Shown here piece by piece: positions 8,390 to 18,234 of a stretch of DNA of 64,000 nt (positions are counted from its first letter, which is position 1; each line of letters begins with the position of its first letter). The position numbers were made by a program, and so were the translations under genes. The DNA is from JAJXWB01 sp037044955 (GTDB lineage Bacteria; Pseudomonadota; Alphaproteobacteria; Rhizobiales; Beijerinckiaceae): contig JBAOHX010000002.1 of NCBI GenBank assembly GCA_037044955.1, positions 744,001-808,000 on the forward strand, written 5' to 3'. A model generated the notes under the pieces. That model was not told where the DNA came from and did no database searches. It saw only the letters and a program-made list of their open reading frames with translations.

Positions 8390-9949
8390 GTGCTCGGCGG
8401 CGCTTCGCGCGATTTTGCGGGTTTGGCGGAAAAGTCTTTGTCGTTTTCAGGTTTCTCCCATAGAGCCCGCGCATTGCGTCTGGCGGCTGGCCTGTCGGCC
8501 GGCCTCGTCGCGTCCGGCTGCCTCGACTGGAACAAGCCGTCCTTCGCCATTCCCGACCCGCCGAAATATCGCGCCGCCGCCGAAAAGCCGGCCGATCCCG
8601 TGCCCGACCGCTGGGCCGACACGTTCGGCTCGCGCGAACTCTCCGCGCTGGTCGACCGCGCGCTCGCCGACAATCTCGACATAGCCGCGGCGGTCGCGCG
8701 CATCGACCAGGCCGACGCGCAGGCCAAGATTTCGGGCGCGCCGCTGTTTCCGCACGTGACGATGAACGATTCGACGCAGCGGTCGCGTTCGCCGGGCACG
8801 GCGGCGACGCAATTGCCGCCCAAGCAGGACGACGGCGAGCGGCGCTTCACCGGCTCCTACCGCTCGCTCAACATCCTCGGGCTGAACGCGAGCTACGAGC
8901 TCGATTTCTGGGGCAAGAACCAGGACGCCGCCAGCGCCGCGCGCCTGGCGGCGGAAGCGAGCCGCTACGACCGGTCGGTGGTGCAGATCGCCACGCTCGC
9001 CTCGCTGGCCAATTCCTATTTCGCCGTGCTCGGCGCGCAGGACCGCCTGCGCATCGCGCGCGACAACGTGCGCACCGCGAGCGAGGTGCTGCAGGCGATC
9101 AAGGCGCGCGTCGCCGTCGGCACGGCGTCGGAGCTCGATCTCGCGCAGCAGGAGAGCGTGCTCGCGACGCAGCGGGCGAATATTCCGACGCTGGAACAGA
9201 CGGTGGCGCAGACCCGCAATCTGATCGCCGTGCTGGTCGGCCAGGCGCCGGAACTGATCGACATCAAGGGCGGCAGCCTCACCAGCCTGCGCGCGCCGCG
9301 CGTGCAGCCGGGCCTGCCGTCGCAATTGCTGTTGCGCCGGCCCGACATCGCGGAAGCGGAGGCGAAGGTGGCCTCGGCCGATCTTTCCGTCGCGTCGGCG
9401 CGCGCGGCCTTCTTTCCCTCGATCACGCTGACCGGCTCCTACGGCGTGCAGGCGCAGCTTCTGAAATTCCTGCTGCGCCCCGAGGCGGTCGCGTGGAGCT
9501 ATGCCGCGCAGCTCATGCAGCCGATCACCGACGGCCGCAACCTGCAGGGTCAGCTCGACCTGCAGCGCGGCAAATATGCGGAACTGCTGCAGCTCTACCA
9601 CAAGCAGATCCTCACCGCTTTCTCCGATGTCGAGAACGCGCTGATCGCGGTGCAGAAGAACAGCGAGCGCGAGCGCCTGCAGCAGGCGGCGGCCGCCGCC
9701 TCCCGCCGCGCCTACAATGCGGCGATCAAGCGCCTGCAGGAGGGCACGATCGACATCGTCACGCTGTCGACGACGCAGACGACGCTGTTCCAGAATCTCG
9801 ACCTCGTGGCGCAGACGCGCACCGCGCGCTTCCAGGCGCTGGTGTCGCTCTATCAGGCGCTCGGCGGCGGCTGGTCCGAACCGCAGCGCGAGCTCGCGCG
9901 CCTGGCCGAGCAGGCGGCGTTCAGCGATCCCAAGGGCTTTATCCCGTGA
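8390..9949 (+). CDS. RND efflux outer-membrane channel, NodT/OprM-type lipoprotein
   Basis: A 519-residue outer-membrane factor of the TolC/OprM superfamily. A signal peptide with lipobox L-V-A-S-G-C places the acylated Cys at about residue 44 from the GTG at 8390. A later start is possible, because the N-terminus before the signal is long. Two OEP repeats follow, with the typical A-x-Y-x-L-D-F-W-G (A-S-Y-E-L-D-F-W-G) and the second-repeat R-R-P-D-I-A-x-A-E segment. It forms the exit duct of a tripartite drug or metal efflux pump. The stop overlaps the GTG start of the adaptor gene by 3 bp, so translation is probably coupled. Confidence 0.9.
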   Translation: MLGGASRDFAGLAEKSLSFSGFSHRARALRLAAGLSAGLVASGCLDWNKPSFAIPDPPKYRAAAEKPADPVPDRWADTFGSRELSALVDRALADNLDIAAAVARIDQADAQAKISGAPLFPHVTMNDSTQRSRSPGTAATQLPPKQDDGERRFTGSYRSLNILGLNASYELDFWGKNQDAASAARLAAEASRYDRSVVQIATLASLANSYFAVLGAQDRLRIARDNVRTASEVLQAIKARVAVGTASELDLAQQESVLATQRANIPTLEQTVAQTRNLIAVLVGQAPELIDIKGGSLTSLRAPRVQPGLPSQLLLRRPDIAEAEAKVASADLSVASARAAFFPSITLTGSYGVQAQLLKFLLRPEAVAWSYAAQLMQPITDGRNLQGQLDLQRGKYAELLQLYHKQILTAFSDVENALIAVQKNSERERLQQAAAAASRRAYNAAIKRLQEGTIDIVTLSTTQTTLFQNLDLVAQTRTARFQALVSLYQALGGGWSEPQRELARLAEQAAFSDPKGFIP

Positions 9950-11280
9950 AGAAATTCTCGCTTCTCGTCGCGCTGATCGCCGTGCTCGCCTATGCCGGCT
10001 GGCGCATGGGCTACGTGAAGCTGCCGTTCATGAAGACCGCCGAGCAGCAGGAAGGCGCAAGCCAGGGCGGCGGGAGTGGCGGCGGCAGCGGCGGCGGACG
10101 CGGCGGCTTCGACGGGCCGGTGGTCATCACCGGCTTCGACCTGCGCAACGCCGACGTGCCGGTCACGCTGGACGCCATCGGCACGGCGCAGGCGCTCAAC
10201 ACCGTGACCGTGCGCTCGCAGGTCGACGGCAAGCTGATCGAGGTGAATTTCAAGGAAGGCCAGGACGTGAAGGCGGGCGACGTTCTCGCGCGCATCGATC
10301 CGACCACCTATCAGGCGCAATACGATCAGGCGGTGGCGAAGAAGGCGCAGGACGAGGCGCTGCTCGCCAACGCCCGGATCGATCTCGATCGCTACACCAG
10401 GCTCGCGCAGGGCAATTTCGGGCCGAAGCAGCAGGCCGACACGCAGCGCGCGCTGGTCGCGCAATATGAAGCGCAGGTGAAGCAGGATCAGGCGACGATC
10501 GACAATACCAAGGCGATCCTCGGCTATACGACGATCCGTTCGCCGCTCGACGGACGCACCGGCATACGCCTCGTCGATCCCGGCAATCTCGTGCAGGCCA
10601 ATGGCGCGAACGGCATCGTCGTCATCACGCAGATCAAGCCGATCGCCGTGGTCTTCACGCTGGCGCAGCAGAACCTTCGCTCCGTCACGACGGCGCTGGC
10701 GCGCGCGCCGCTCGATGCGCAGGCCTTCGATTCCGGCATGACGGCGGCGGTGGCGCGCGGACAGGTGACGGTGGTCGACAACCAGGTCGATCCGACGACG
10801 GGCACGGTGAAGATCAAGGCCGTGTTCGACAATGCCGACCTCGCGCTGTGGCCCGGCCAGTTCGTCAACATCCGGCTGACGACGGACGTGCTCAAGAACG
10901 CCGTCGTCGCGCCCACCGCCGCCGTGCAGCGCGGGCCCAACGGCGCCTTCGTCTATGTGGCGAAGGACGACGGAACGGTCGAGCAGACCAATGTCGTGGT
11001 CGGCCAGCAGAACGAGCGCGTCGCGGTGATCCAGTCGGGCCTCGCGCCGCCGGCCAAGGTGGCGACCTCGGGCTTCGCGCGGCTGCGCAACGGCGCCAAG
11101 GTGCGCGTGATCGACACGCCGCCGGCCGCCGCCGCCGAAGCGCGCAGCGACGCGCCGGCGCCGGCCGCGCCCGCTGCAAGCGAAGCGCCGCGCGGCGAGG
11201 GTCAACGCGGCGCGGGAGAACGCGGCGATGGTCGTGGACGCCGGCGCGGGCAGGGCGGCGGCGCGCCCGGCGGGCAGTGA
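9946..11280 (+). CDS. mdtA: RND efflux periplasmic adaptor subunit (MdtA-like)
   Basis: A 444-residue membrane-fusion protein. The GTG at 9946 overlaps the stop of the upstream gene, and an N-terminal hydrophobic anchor (residues 5-20) follows at once. Then come a Gly/Ser-rich linker (about 40-55), the lipoyl/barrel-sandwich part (V-R-S-Q-V-D-G-K-L, F-K-E-G-Q-D-V-K-A-G-D), an alpha-helical hairpin around residues 110-180 and the beta-barrel T-I-R-S-P-L-D-G-R-T-G segment typical of MdtA/AcrA. The C-terminus is an unusual Ala/Pro then Gly/Arg-rich tail of about 60 residues, probably disordered. It links the outer-membrane channel to the two pump subunits encoded downstream. Confidence 0.9.
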   Translation: MKKFSLLVALIAVLAYAGWRMGYVKLPFMKTAEQQEGASQGGGSGGGSGGGRGGFDGPVVITGFDLRNADVPVTLDAIGTAQALNTVTVRSQVDGKLIEVNFKEGQDVKAGDVLARIDPTTYQAQYDQAVAKKAQDEALLANARIDLDRYTRLAQGNFGPKQQADTQRALVAQYEAQVKQDQATIDNTKAILGYTTIRSPLDGRTGIRLVDPGNLVQANGANGIVVITQIKPIAVVFTLAQQNLRSVTTALARAPLDAQAFDSGMTAAVARGQVTVVDNQVDPTTGTVKIKAVFDNADLALWPGQFVNIRLTTDVLKNAVVAPTAAVQRGPNGAFVYVAKDDGTVEQTNVVVGQQNERVAVIQSGLAPPAKVATSGFARLRNGAKVRVIDTPPAAAAEARSDAPAPAAPAASEAPRGEGQRGAGERGDGRGRRRGQGGGAPGGQ

Positions 11281-11335
11281 GGAATTTGGAGCGCGCGGCA
11301 ATGTTTCTCACTTGCCGCGAACTGGATGCGGGCGT

Positions 11336-11390
11336 TCTCCCTCCCCTTTATGGGGAGGGTGGCGAGCGAAGCGAGCCGGGTGGGGCCCGC
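11336..11390. repeat. Left inverted repeat flanking the DUF559 gene
   Basis: Contains CTCCCTCCCC, then TGGGGAGGGT, GCGAAGCG and GGGTGGGG. It matches the reverse complement of 11770-11824 over most of about 50 bp, and together they bracket the DUF559 gene. It belongs to the same broad CCCTC-type repeat family seen elsewhere in the window. Confidence 0.75.
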
Positions 11391-11401
11391 AGAGGACGTG
11401 C

Positions 11402-11836
11402 ATGAAGCTGGTGGAGCGCGCGCGCGAACTGCGCAAGCTGATGACGCCACAGGAAACTCGTCTGTGGCTGCGGCTGCGCGCGTTGCGGCCGCAAGGTCTG
11501 CATTTTCGTCGGCAAGCGCCGTTCAAGGGTTTCATTCTCGACTTCGTCTGTTTCGAGCGGCGGTTGATTGTCGAAATCGATGGCGCTCAGCATGCGGACG
11601 GTCCGCAGCGACATCATGATATCCGCAGAGACGCGGCGCTTGCTGCGGCGGGATTTTCTACGCTGCGTTTCTGGAACTCCGATCTGAACGCGGACATCGA
11701 CTCCGTCGTCGACACCGTATTCGCACGCGCTTTTGCGCGGCCGGCTCTCCGAGGTTCGAGCGCCGGCTCGGACCCCACCCCCGCCGCTTCGCGGCGGACC
11801 CTCCCCATGAAGGGGAGGGAGGACGCGACGCCATGA
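11402..11836 (+). CDS. DUF559 family protein (predicted PD-(D/E)XK-type endonuclease)
   Basis: A 144-residue protein matching DUF559, a family related to very-short-patch-repair endonucleases. Seen: the L-R-K-x-M-T-P-Q-E-T-R-L-W N-terminal helix, F-R-R-Q-A-P-F-K-G-F-I-L-D-F-V-C strand and the putative catalytic E-I-D-G-A-Q-H at about residues 61-67, then D-x-x-R-D-A-x-L-x-x-x-G-F and R-F-W-N-x-D. No biochemical role is established for most members. The ATG at 11402 follows the left repeat. The stop overlaps the mdtB start as ATGA at 11833-11836. The gene has no functional link to efflux, so it looks like an insertion into the operon that kept translation coupled. Confidence 0.85.
   Translation: MKLVERARELRKLMTPQETRLWLRLRALRPQGLHFRRQAPFKGFILDFVCFERRLIVEIDGAQHADGPQRHHDIRRDAALAAAGFSTLRFWNSDLNADIDSVVDTVFARAFARPALRGSSAGSDPTPAASRRTLPMKGREDATP
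11770..11824. repeat. Right inverted repeat flanking the DUF559 gene
   Basis: Contains CCCCACCC, CGCTTCGCG and ACCCTCCCC followed by AGGGGAGGGAGG. It is the near reverse complement of 11336-11390. It overlaps the last codons of the DUF559 gene and ends 8 bp before the mdtB start. Confidence 0.75.
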
Positions 11837-14800
11837 ACGTCTCCGCCCCCTTCATCGCGCGACCCGTCGCAACGTCGCTGCTCGGCATCGCCGTTCTGCT
11901 CGCGGGCCTGCTCGGCTATTCGCGCCTGCCGGTGTCGCCGCTGCCGCAAGTCGATTTCCCGACCATCCAGGTGACGACGCAATTGCCGGGCGCCAATCCC
12001 GATATCGTCGCCTCGCTGGTGACGGCCTCGCTCGAGCGGCAATTCGGCCAGATACCGGCGTTGCAGACGATGTCGTCGCAATCCTCGTTCGGCCTGTCGC
12101 AGATCACGCTGCAATTCGATCTCGACCGCGACATCGACGCCGCCGCGCAGGACGTGCAGTCCGCGATCAACGCCTCCGCCTCGACGCTGCCGCGCAACCT
12201 TCCCTATCCGCCGGTCTATTCCAAGGTGAATCCGGCCGACGCGCCGGTGATGATTTTGGCGCTGACCTCGAAGACGGCGTCGCTGCGCGCGATGAGCGAT
12301 ATTGCCGATACGCTGATCGGGCCGCGCCTCAGCGAGATTTCCGGCGTCGGCCATGTGTCGATCGAAGGCGGCATCAAGCCGGCGATCCGCATCCAGGCCG
12401 ATCTCGGCCGCCTCGGCGCCAACCGGCTGGGCCTCGAAGACCTGCGCCTCGCCATCGTCGGCGCGAACGTGGCCGGCGCGAAAGGCTCGCTCGACGGCGC
12501 GCGGCAGAGCTACACGATCGACGCCAACGACCAGATCCTTTCGGCGGACGCCTACAAGAAGGTGGTCGTCGCCTATCGCAACGATGCGCCGATCATGCTC
12601 GGCGACATCGCGCGCGTCGTCGAGGGGCTCGAGAATTCGCGCACCGGCGGCTGGTATCAGGGCGAGCCGGCGGTCATCATCGACGTGCAGCGCCAGCCCG
12701 GCGCCAATATCATCGCCACCGTCGATCTCCTGAAGAAGGAGCTGCCGCGCCTGGCGCGCGCGCTGCCGGCGGGCGTGGAGCTGAAGGCGGTGCACGACCG
12801 CACGGACGCGATCCGCGCCTCCATCGCCGACGTGCAGTTCACGCTCGTTCTGGCGACGGCGCTGGTCGTGCTCGTGGTGCTGCTCTTCCTGCGCACGCTG
12901 CGCGCGACGCTGATCGCCGCCGTGGCGCTGCCGCTGTCGATCGTGGCGACCTTCGGCGTCATGTATCTGTGCGGCTTCAGCCTCGACAATCTCTCCCTGA
13001 TGGCGCTGACCATCGGCACGGGGTTCATCGTCGACGACGCGATCGTGATGATCGAGAATATCGTGCGCAACATGGAAAGCGGCATGAAGCCGCTGCGCGC
13101 TGCGTTCGCCGGCGCGCGCGAGATCGGCTTCACCGTCATCTCGCTCACCGTGTCGCTGATCGCGGTGTTCATTCCGCTGCTGTTCATGACCGGCCTCGTC
13201 GGCCGCATGTTCCGCGAATTCGCGCTGACGCTGTCGATCGCCGTCGTCGTCTCGGCCGTCGTCTCGCTGACGCTGACGCCGATGATGTGCGGCCGCCTGC
13301 TGAAGCCGAAGCGCGACGACGGCGAGGCGAGCCATGAGGCGGCGGAGGCGACCGGCTGGATGCTGTCCTTCTACGAGCGCACGCTGCGCTGGGCGGTCGA
13401 CCGCGAATTCCTGATGCTGGCGATCACCGCCGGCACGCTGGCGCTGACCATCTGGCTCTACGTCATCGCGCCCAAGGGCTTCCTGCCGCTGCAGGACAAC
13501 AGCCTGCTCGACGTCGTCGTCGAGGCCGCGCCCGACGCTTCCTTCGCGCAGATGACGCGCATTCAGGCGCAGACGGCCGAGATATTCCGCCGCGACCCGG
13601 ATGTGCGCGGCGTCGTCAGCGTGCTCGGCGTCGGCACGCTCAATGCGACGCCGAACGTCGGGCGTCTGGCGGTGACCCTGACGCCGCGCGACGGCCGCAA
13701 GGCGAGCGCGGGCGAAATCGCCGGACGGTTGCGCGCGCACGCCAACGAGATCGGCGCCAATCTCTATGTGAAGCCCGTGCAGGACATCCAGATCGGCACG
13801 CGCTCGAGCCGTTCGCAATACCAGTACACGCTGACCGGCGCGGACGCCGGCGAAGTCTCGGACTGGACGCGCAAGATCGCCGAGCGGCTGCGCAATTCGC
13901 CGATCCTGCGCAATCTCGCGGAAGAGACGCAGGAGGGCGGCCTGCGCACGATGATCCACATCGACCGCGACGCCGCCGGCCGCCTCGGCGTCAGCGCGCA
14001 GAACATCGACGATGCGCTCAACAACGCCTTCGGCCAGCGGCAGGTGTCGACCATCTACGCGCAATCGAACCAGTATCGCGTCATCCTCGAGGCCGATCCG
14101 GTCTACCAGCAGGACCCGGGCGCGCTGCAGAAACTCTACGTGTCGGGCTCGGCCGGCGGCGTGCAGACGCCGCTCGCCGCCGTCGCGCGTTTCGAGGCGA
14201 CGGAGGCGCCGCTCGCGGTGGCGCATCAGGACCAGTTTCCCGCCGCCACGCTCAGCTTCGACATAGCGCAAGGCGCCGCGCTCGGCGACGCGGTCGAGGC
14301 GATCAAGAAGGCCGAGACGGATCTCGGCATGCCCGGCTCGATCACCGGCGCCTTTTCCGGCGACGCGGCGGAATTCTCCAAGTCGCTGGCGAGCGAGCCG
14401 TGGCTATTGCTGGCCGCCGTCGTCACCATCTATCTCGTGCTCGGCATGCTCTACGAGAGCTACGCGCATCCCTTCACCATTCTCACCACGCTGCCGTCGG
14501 CCGGCGTCGGCGCGCTGCTGGCGCTGATGGTGACGGGCAACGATCTTTCCGTCGTCGCGCTCATCGGCATCGTGCTTGCTCATGGGCATCGTGAAGAAGA
14601 ATGCGATCATGATGATCGATTTCGCGCTGGAGGCGGAACGGCACGAGGGCTTGAGCGCGCGCGACGCCATCCTGCGCGCCTGTCACCTGCGTTTCCGCCC
14701 GATCATGATGACGACGCTCGCCGCGCTGTTCGGCGCGGTGCCGCTCGCCTTTGCGACCGGCGTCGGCAGCGAATTGCGCATTCCGCTCGGCGTCACGATC

Positions 14801-14950
14801 ATCGGCGGCCTGCTGCTCAGCCAGTTGCTGACGCTCTACACGACGCCGGTCGTCTATCTCGCGGTCGAGCGGTTGCGCGTGCGGCTCGGCGGGCGGTCGG
14901 TCGCCGAGCAGATCGACTACGAGCGGGAGTTGCGGGAGGGCGAGGCGTGA
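11833..14950 (+). CDS. mdtB: RND efflux transporter permease, MdtB-like (apparent +1 frameshift near 14576)
   Basis: Inner-membrane proton-driven pump of the HAE1 RND family, 1,038 residues if one base is removed. Seen: N-terminal F-I-A-R-P-V-A-T-S-L-L, the transmembrane-4 motif G-F-I-V-D-D-A-I-V-M-I-E-N near residue 400 with the Asp-Asp proton relay, and M-G-I-V-K-K-N in transmembrane 10. At 14575-14580 the sequence reads CTTGCT where CTGCTC is expected (I-V-L-L-M-G-I-V-K-K-N). An extra T at 14576/14577 pushes the frame out. The rest of the protein continues in frame from 14576 to the stop at 14950. The uncorrected frame happens to stay open into the next pump gene, which is an artefact. Probably pairs with mdtC in one trimer. 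Confidence 0.88.
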
Positions 14951-17900
14951 ACTTCTCCGCGCCCTTCATCCGGCGCCCGGTCGCGACCACGCTGCTTGCG
15001 GTCGGCCTGTTTCTCGCCGGCCTCGTCGCCTATTTCTTCCTGCCCGTTTCCAGCCTGCCGTCGATCGACTTTCCGACCATTCGCATCGTCGCGTCGCGGC
15101 CGGGCGCCGATCCCGCGACCATGGCGGCGAGCGTCGCCGCGCCGCTCGAACGGCGGCTGTCGGAAATCGCGGGGATCACCGAGCTGACGTCGGTGAGCGC
15201 GCTCGGCGCGACTGTCGTGACGGCGCAATTCGATCTCAACCGGCCGATCGACAAGGCCGCGCAGGATGTGCAATCGGCGATCAATGCGGCGGCGACCGAC
15301 CTGCCGTCCGACCTGCCGGCGACGCCGCAGTTCCGCAAGGCCAATCCCGCGGCCATGCCGGTGCTGATCCTCGCGCTGACATCCGAGAGCCTGCCGGCGA
15401 GCGCGCTCTATGACGCCGCCGACACGGTGATCGCGCAGAAATTGAGCCAGGTGGAAGGCGTCGCCGAAGTGCAGGTGAACGGCGCCGAGCAGCCGGCGAT
15501 CCGCATTCAGGTCGATCCCTCGCGCCTCGCCTCGATGGGCGTCGGCCTCGACACGATCGCCAACGCCGTCTCCGCCGCCGATGCGCACGGGCCGGTCGGC
15601 TCCTGGGAAGGCCCGCAGCGCAGCGGCAGTTTCGCGACCGACGACCAGCTTTCCGATGCGCAGGACTATCGCAAGATCGTCATCCGCACGCCCAACGGTC
15701 CGGCGCGGCTCGCCGACATCGCCACCATCGACCGCTCGGTGCGCAACACGCGCTCGGCCGGCTGGTTCAACAAGAAGCCGGCCGTGCTGCTGTTCATCAC
15801 CAAGCAGCCCGACGCCAATGTGATCGACACGGTCGATCGCGTGAAGGCGCTGCTGCCGGAGGTCAAGCGCTGGATACCGGCGGGCATCGACATTTCCACG
15901 CTGAGCGACCGCACGACGACGATCCGCGCGAGCATTCGCGAAATCCAGTTCACGCTGATGATCTCGATCGCGCTGGTCATGGCGGTCGTGCTGGTCTTCG
16001 TGCGGCGCGCGGCGCCGACGATCGCGGCGGGCGTGACCGTGCCGCTGTCGCTCGCCGGCACGTTCGCCTGCATGTATGCGGCGAAATTCTCGATCGACAA
16101 TATTTCGCTGATGGCGGTGATCGTGGCGGTCGGCTTCGTCGTCGACGACGCCATCGTCATGATCGAGAACGTCTACCGCAACCTGGAAATGGGCAAGCGG
16201 CCCGTCGCCGCCGCGCTCGACGGCGCGCGGCAGATCGGCTTCACGGTCGTGTCGATCAGCCTGTCGCTCGCGGCCGCCTTCATTCCCCTCATCTTCCTGC
16301 CGGGCATTCCCGGCAAGCTGTTCCGCGAGTTCTCGCTCACCATGGTGTTCGCCATCGCGGTTTCGACCTTCGTGTCGCTGACGGTGACGCCGATGATCTG
16401 CGCGCGCTACATGAAGCGCGCCGGTCACGACCGCGAGACGCGTTTCGACAGGATCGTGGAAGGCGCGCTGTCGCGCATCGCGGCGAGCTACGGGCGCGGA
16501 TTGAAGGTCGCGATCGGCCATCCCTGGGCGTCGCTTCTCGTCATCGCGGGCGTGGTCGCGCTCACCGTGCAGCTCTACCGCATCGTGCCGAAGGGCTATA
16601 TTCCGCAGGACGACACCGGGCTGATCTTCAGCTTCACGGAGGGCTCGCCCGACGTGTCCTTTGCGGCGATGTCGAACTATCAGCAGCGCGCGGCCGACAT
16701 CATCGCCGCCGATCCCGACGTGCAGAATGTCGCGTCCTTCATCGGCGGCACGCGCTCCTTCAACCAGGGCCGCGTGTTCATCGCCCTGAAGCCGGAGGGC
16801 GTGCGCTCGGGCACGTCACGCGACGTCATCAATCGCCTGCGCGCGAAGCTCGCGCGCGCGCCTGGTATCACCGTCTTCATGTTCCCCGTGCAGGACGTGC
16901 GCGCGGGCGGGCGCGAGAGCAAGTCGCAATATCAGTTCACGTTGTGGGATCCCTCGCTCGAGGAACTCTCCGAGTGGACGCCGAAGGTCGTGGCGCGGCT
17001 GCGCGAACTGCCGGAACTCGCCGATGTGACGACGGACCGCGAGCAGGGCGGCTTGCGCGCCAATGTCGTGATCGACCGGCAGGCGGCGGCGCGCTACGGC
17101 GTGCGCATCCAGGACGTCGACACGGCGCTCAACACGGCCTTCGGCCAGCGGCAGACGGCGATCATCTACACGCAGCGCAACCAGTATCGCGTGATCGTGG
17201 AAAGCACGACGGCGCGCCAGCGCGATCCGACCGATCTCTCCGGGCTCTTCGTCTCCGCTTCCGCAACGGTGCAGCCGACGCCCTCGACATCGAATTTTGC
17301 GACGCCCGCGCGCTACCAGGTGCCGCTGTCGGCCGTGGCGCGGGTCGAGCGTTCGGCCATGGCGCTGCAGGTCAATCATCAGGGCTCGTTCCCGGCCATC
17401 ACCATCAGCTTCAACCTCGCCCCCGCGATGACGCTGGAGGCCGCGACGCGCGCCATCGACAAAGCGGTGGCGGAGATGAACCCGCCCGACGGCCTGCGCA
17501 CGGAATTCGCCGGCGAGGCGCGCGACTTCCGCTCGTCCTCGGGCGGGCAGGGGCGGCTGATCATCATCGCGCTGCTCGCCGTCTATCTCATTCTCGGCAT
17601 TCTCTACGAGAGCCTCATCCATCCCGTGACGATCCTCTCGACCCTGCCGTCGGCGGGGCTCGGCGCGTTGCTCGCGCTGATGCTGTTCGGATCGGAGCTG
17701 ACGATCATCGCCTTCATCGGCATCATTCTGCTCATCGGCATCGTCAAGAAGAACGGCATCATGCTCGTCGACTTCGCGGTGCAGGCGCAGCGCGAGCGCG
17801 GGTTGAGCGCGGCGGAGGCCGCCTACGAGGCGGCGCTGGAACGCTTCCGCCCGATCATGATGACGACGCTCGCCGCGCTGTTCGGCGCGCTGCCGTTGGC

Positions 17901-18075
17901 GATCGCCACGGGCGCCGGCGCGGAGCTGCGCCGGCCGCTCGGCATCACCATCGTCGGCGGCCTCGTGCTGTCGCAGATCCTCACGCTCTACACGACGCCG
18001 GTGATCTATCTGCTGATGGACAAGTTTTCGCGCAAGCGGCGCGATGAGGAAGAGGAACTCGCGGCGGCGGAGTAG
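14947..18075 (+). CDS. mdtC: RND efflux transporter permease, MdtC-like
   Basis: A 1,042-residue HAE1-family RND pump, paralogous to the preceding gene. Seen: N-terminal F-S-A-P-F-I-R-R-P-V-A-T-T, periplasmic porter domains, the transmembrane-4 proton relay G-F-V-V-D-D-A-I-V-M-I-E-N near residue 400, and I-G-I-V-K-K-N-G-I-M in transmembrane 10. The GTG start at 14947 overlaps the mdtB stop by 4 bp, and GGGAGGGCGAGG lies just upstream. Two pumps served by one adaptor and one outer-membrane channel is the MdtABC/MuxABC layout, in which the two permeases form a heterotrimer exporting bile salts, novobiocin or similar amphiphiles in characterised systems. The local substrate is unknown. Confidence 0.93.
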   Translation: MNFSAPFIRRPVATTLLAVGLFLAGLVAYFFLPVSSLPSIDFPTIRIVASRPGADPATMAASVAAPLERRLSEIAGITELTSVSALGATVVTAQFDLNRPIDKAAQDVQSAINAAATDLPSDLPATPQFRKANPAAMPVLILALTSESLPASALYDAADTVIAQKLSQVEGVAEVQVNGAEQPAIRIQVDPSRLASMGVGLDTIANAVSAADAHGPVGSWEGPQRSGSFATDDQLSDAQDYRKIVIRTPNGPARLADIATIDRSVRNTRSAGWFNKKPAVLLFITKQPDANVIDTVDRVKALLPEVKRWIPAGIDISTLSDRTTTIRASIREIQFTLMISIALVMAVVLVFVRRAAPTIAAGVTVPLSLAGTFACMYAAKFSIDNISLMAVIVAVGFVVDDAIVMIENVYRNLEMGKRPVAAALDGARQIGFTVVSISLSLAAAFIPLIFLPGIPGKLFREFSLTMVFAIAVSTFVSLTVTPMICARYMKRAGHDRETRFDRIVEGALSRIAASYGRGLKVAIGHPWASLLVIAGVVALTVQLYRIVPKGYIPQDDTGLIFSFTEGSPDVSFAAMSNYQQRAADIIAADPDVQNVASFIGGTRSFNQGRVFIALKPEGVRSGTSRDVINRLRAKLARAPGITVFMFPVQDVRAGGRESKSQYQFTLWDPSLEELSEWTPKVVARLRELPELADVTTDREQGGLRANVVIDRQAAARYGVRIQDVDTALNTAFGQRQTAIIYTQRNQYRVIVESTTARQRDPTDLSGLFVSASATVQPTPSTSNFATPARYQVPLSAVARVERSAMALQVNHQGSFPAITISFNLAPAMTLEAATRAIDKAVAEMNPPDGLRTEFAGEARDFRSSSGGQGRLIIIALLAVYLILGILYESLIHPVTILSTLPSAGLGALLALMLFGSELTIIAFIGIILLIGIVKKNGIMLVDFAVQAQRERGLSAAEAAYEAALERFRPIMMTTLAALFGALPLAIATGAGAELRRPLGITIVGGLVLSQILTLYTTPVIYLLMDKFSRKRRDEEEELAAAE

Positions 18076-18102
18076 GGGCGGGCGCAAGCTCCGGACGTTT
18101 TT

Positions 18103-18234
18103 CCCTTCTCCCCGTTTTACGGAGAGAAGGCAGCCGAAGGCCGGATGAGGGGCCAGTCCGATACATGAATACCAGTCGTTTGCCCCCTCGCCCCAGCCCT
18201 CTCCGCGCAGGCGGGGAGAGGGAGGCGATTGCTC
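18103..18234. repeat. Intergenic palindromic repeats (CCCTTCTCCCC / CCCTCTCCGC family)
   Basis: CCCTTCTCCCCG-n-GAGAGAAGG with a GGATGAGGGG tail, then CCCCCTCGCCCCAGCCCTCTCC-type sequence pairing with GGAGAGGGAGG. Two units face each other between the convergent mdtC and crotonase genes and may also act as a bidirectional terminator, though T-runs are lacking. Confidence 0.65.

Noticed and set aside
11614..14271. 885-codon minus-strand frame
   Set aside because: Antisense to the mdtB coding sequence, composition not protein-like.
11833..18075. One 2,080-residue fused pump
   Set aside because: It is two pump genes joined by an out-of-frame stretch (about 14580-14946) caused by the extra base at 14576. 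The real mdtB end and mdtC start are present.
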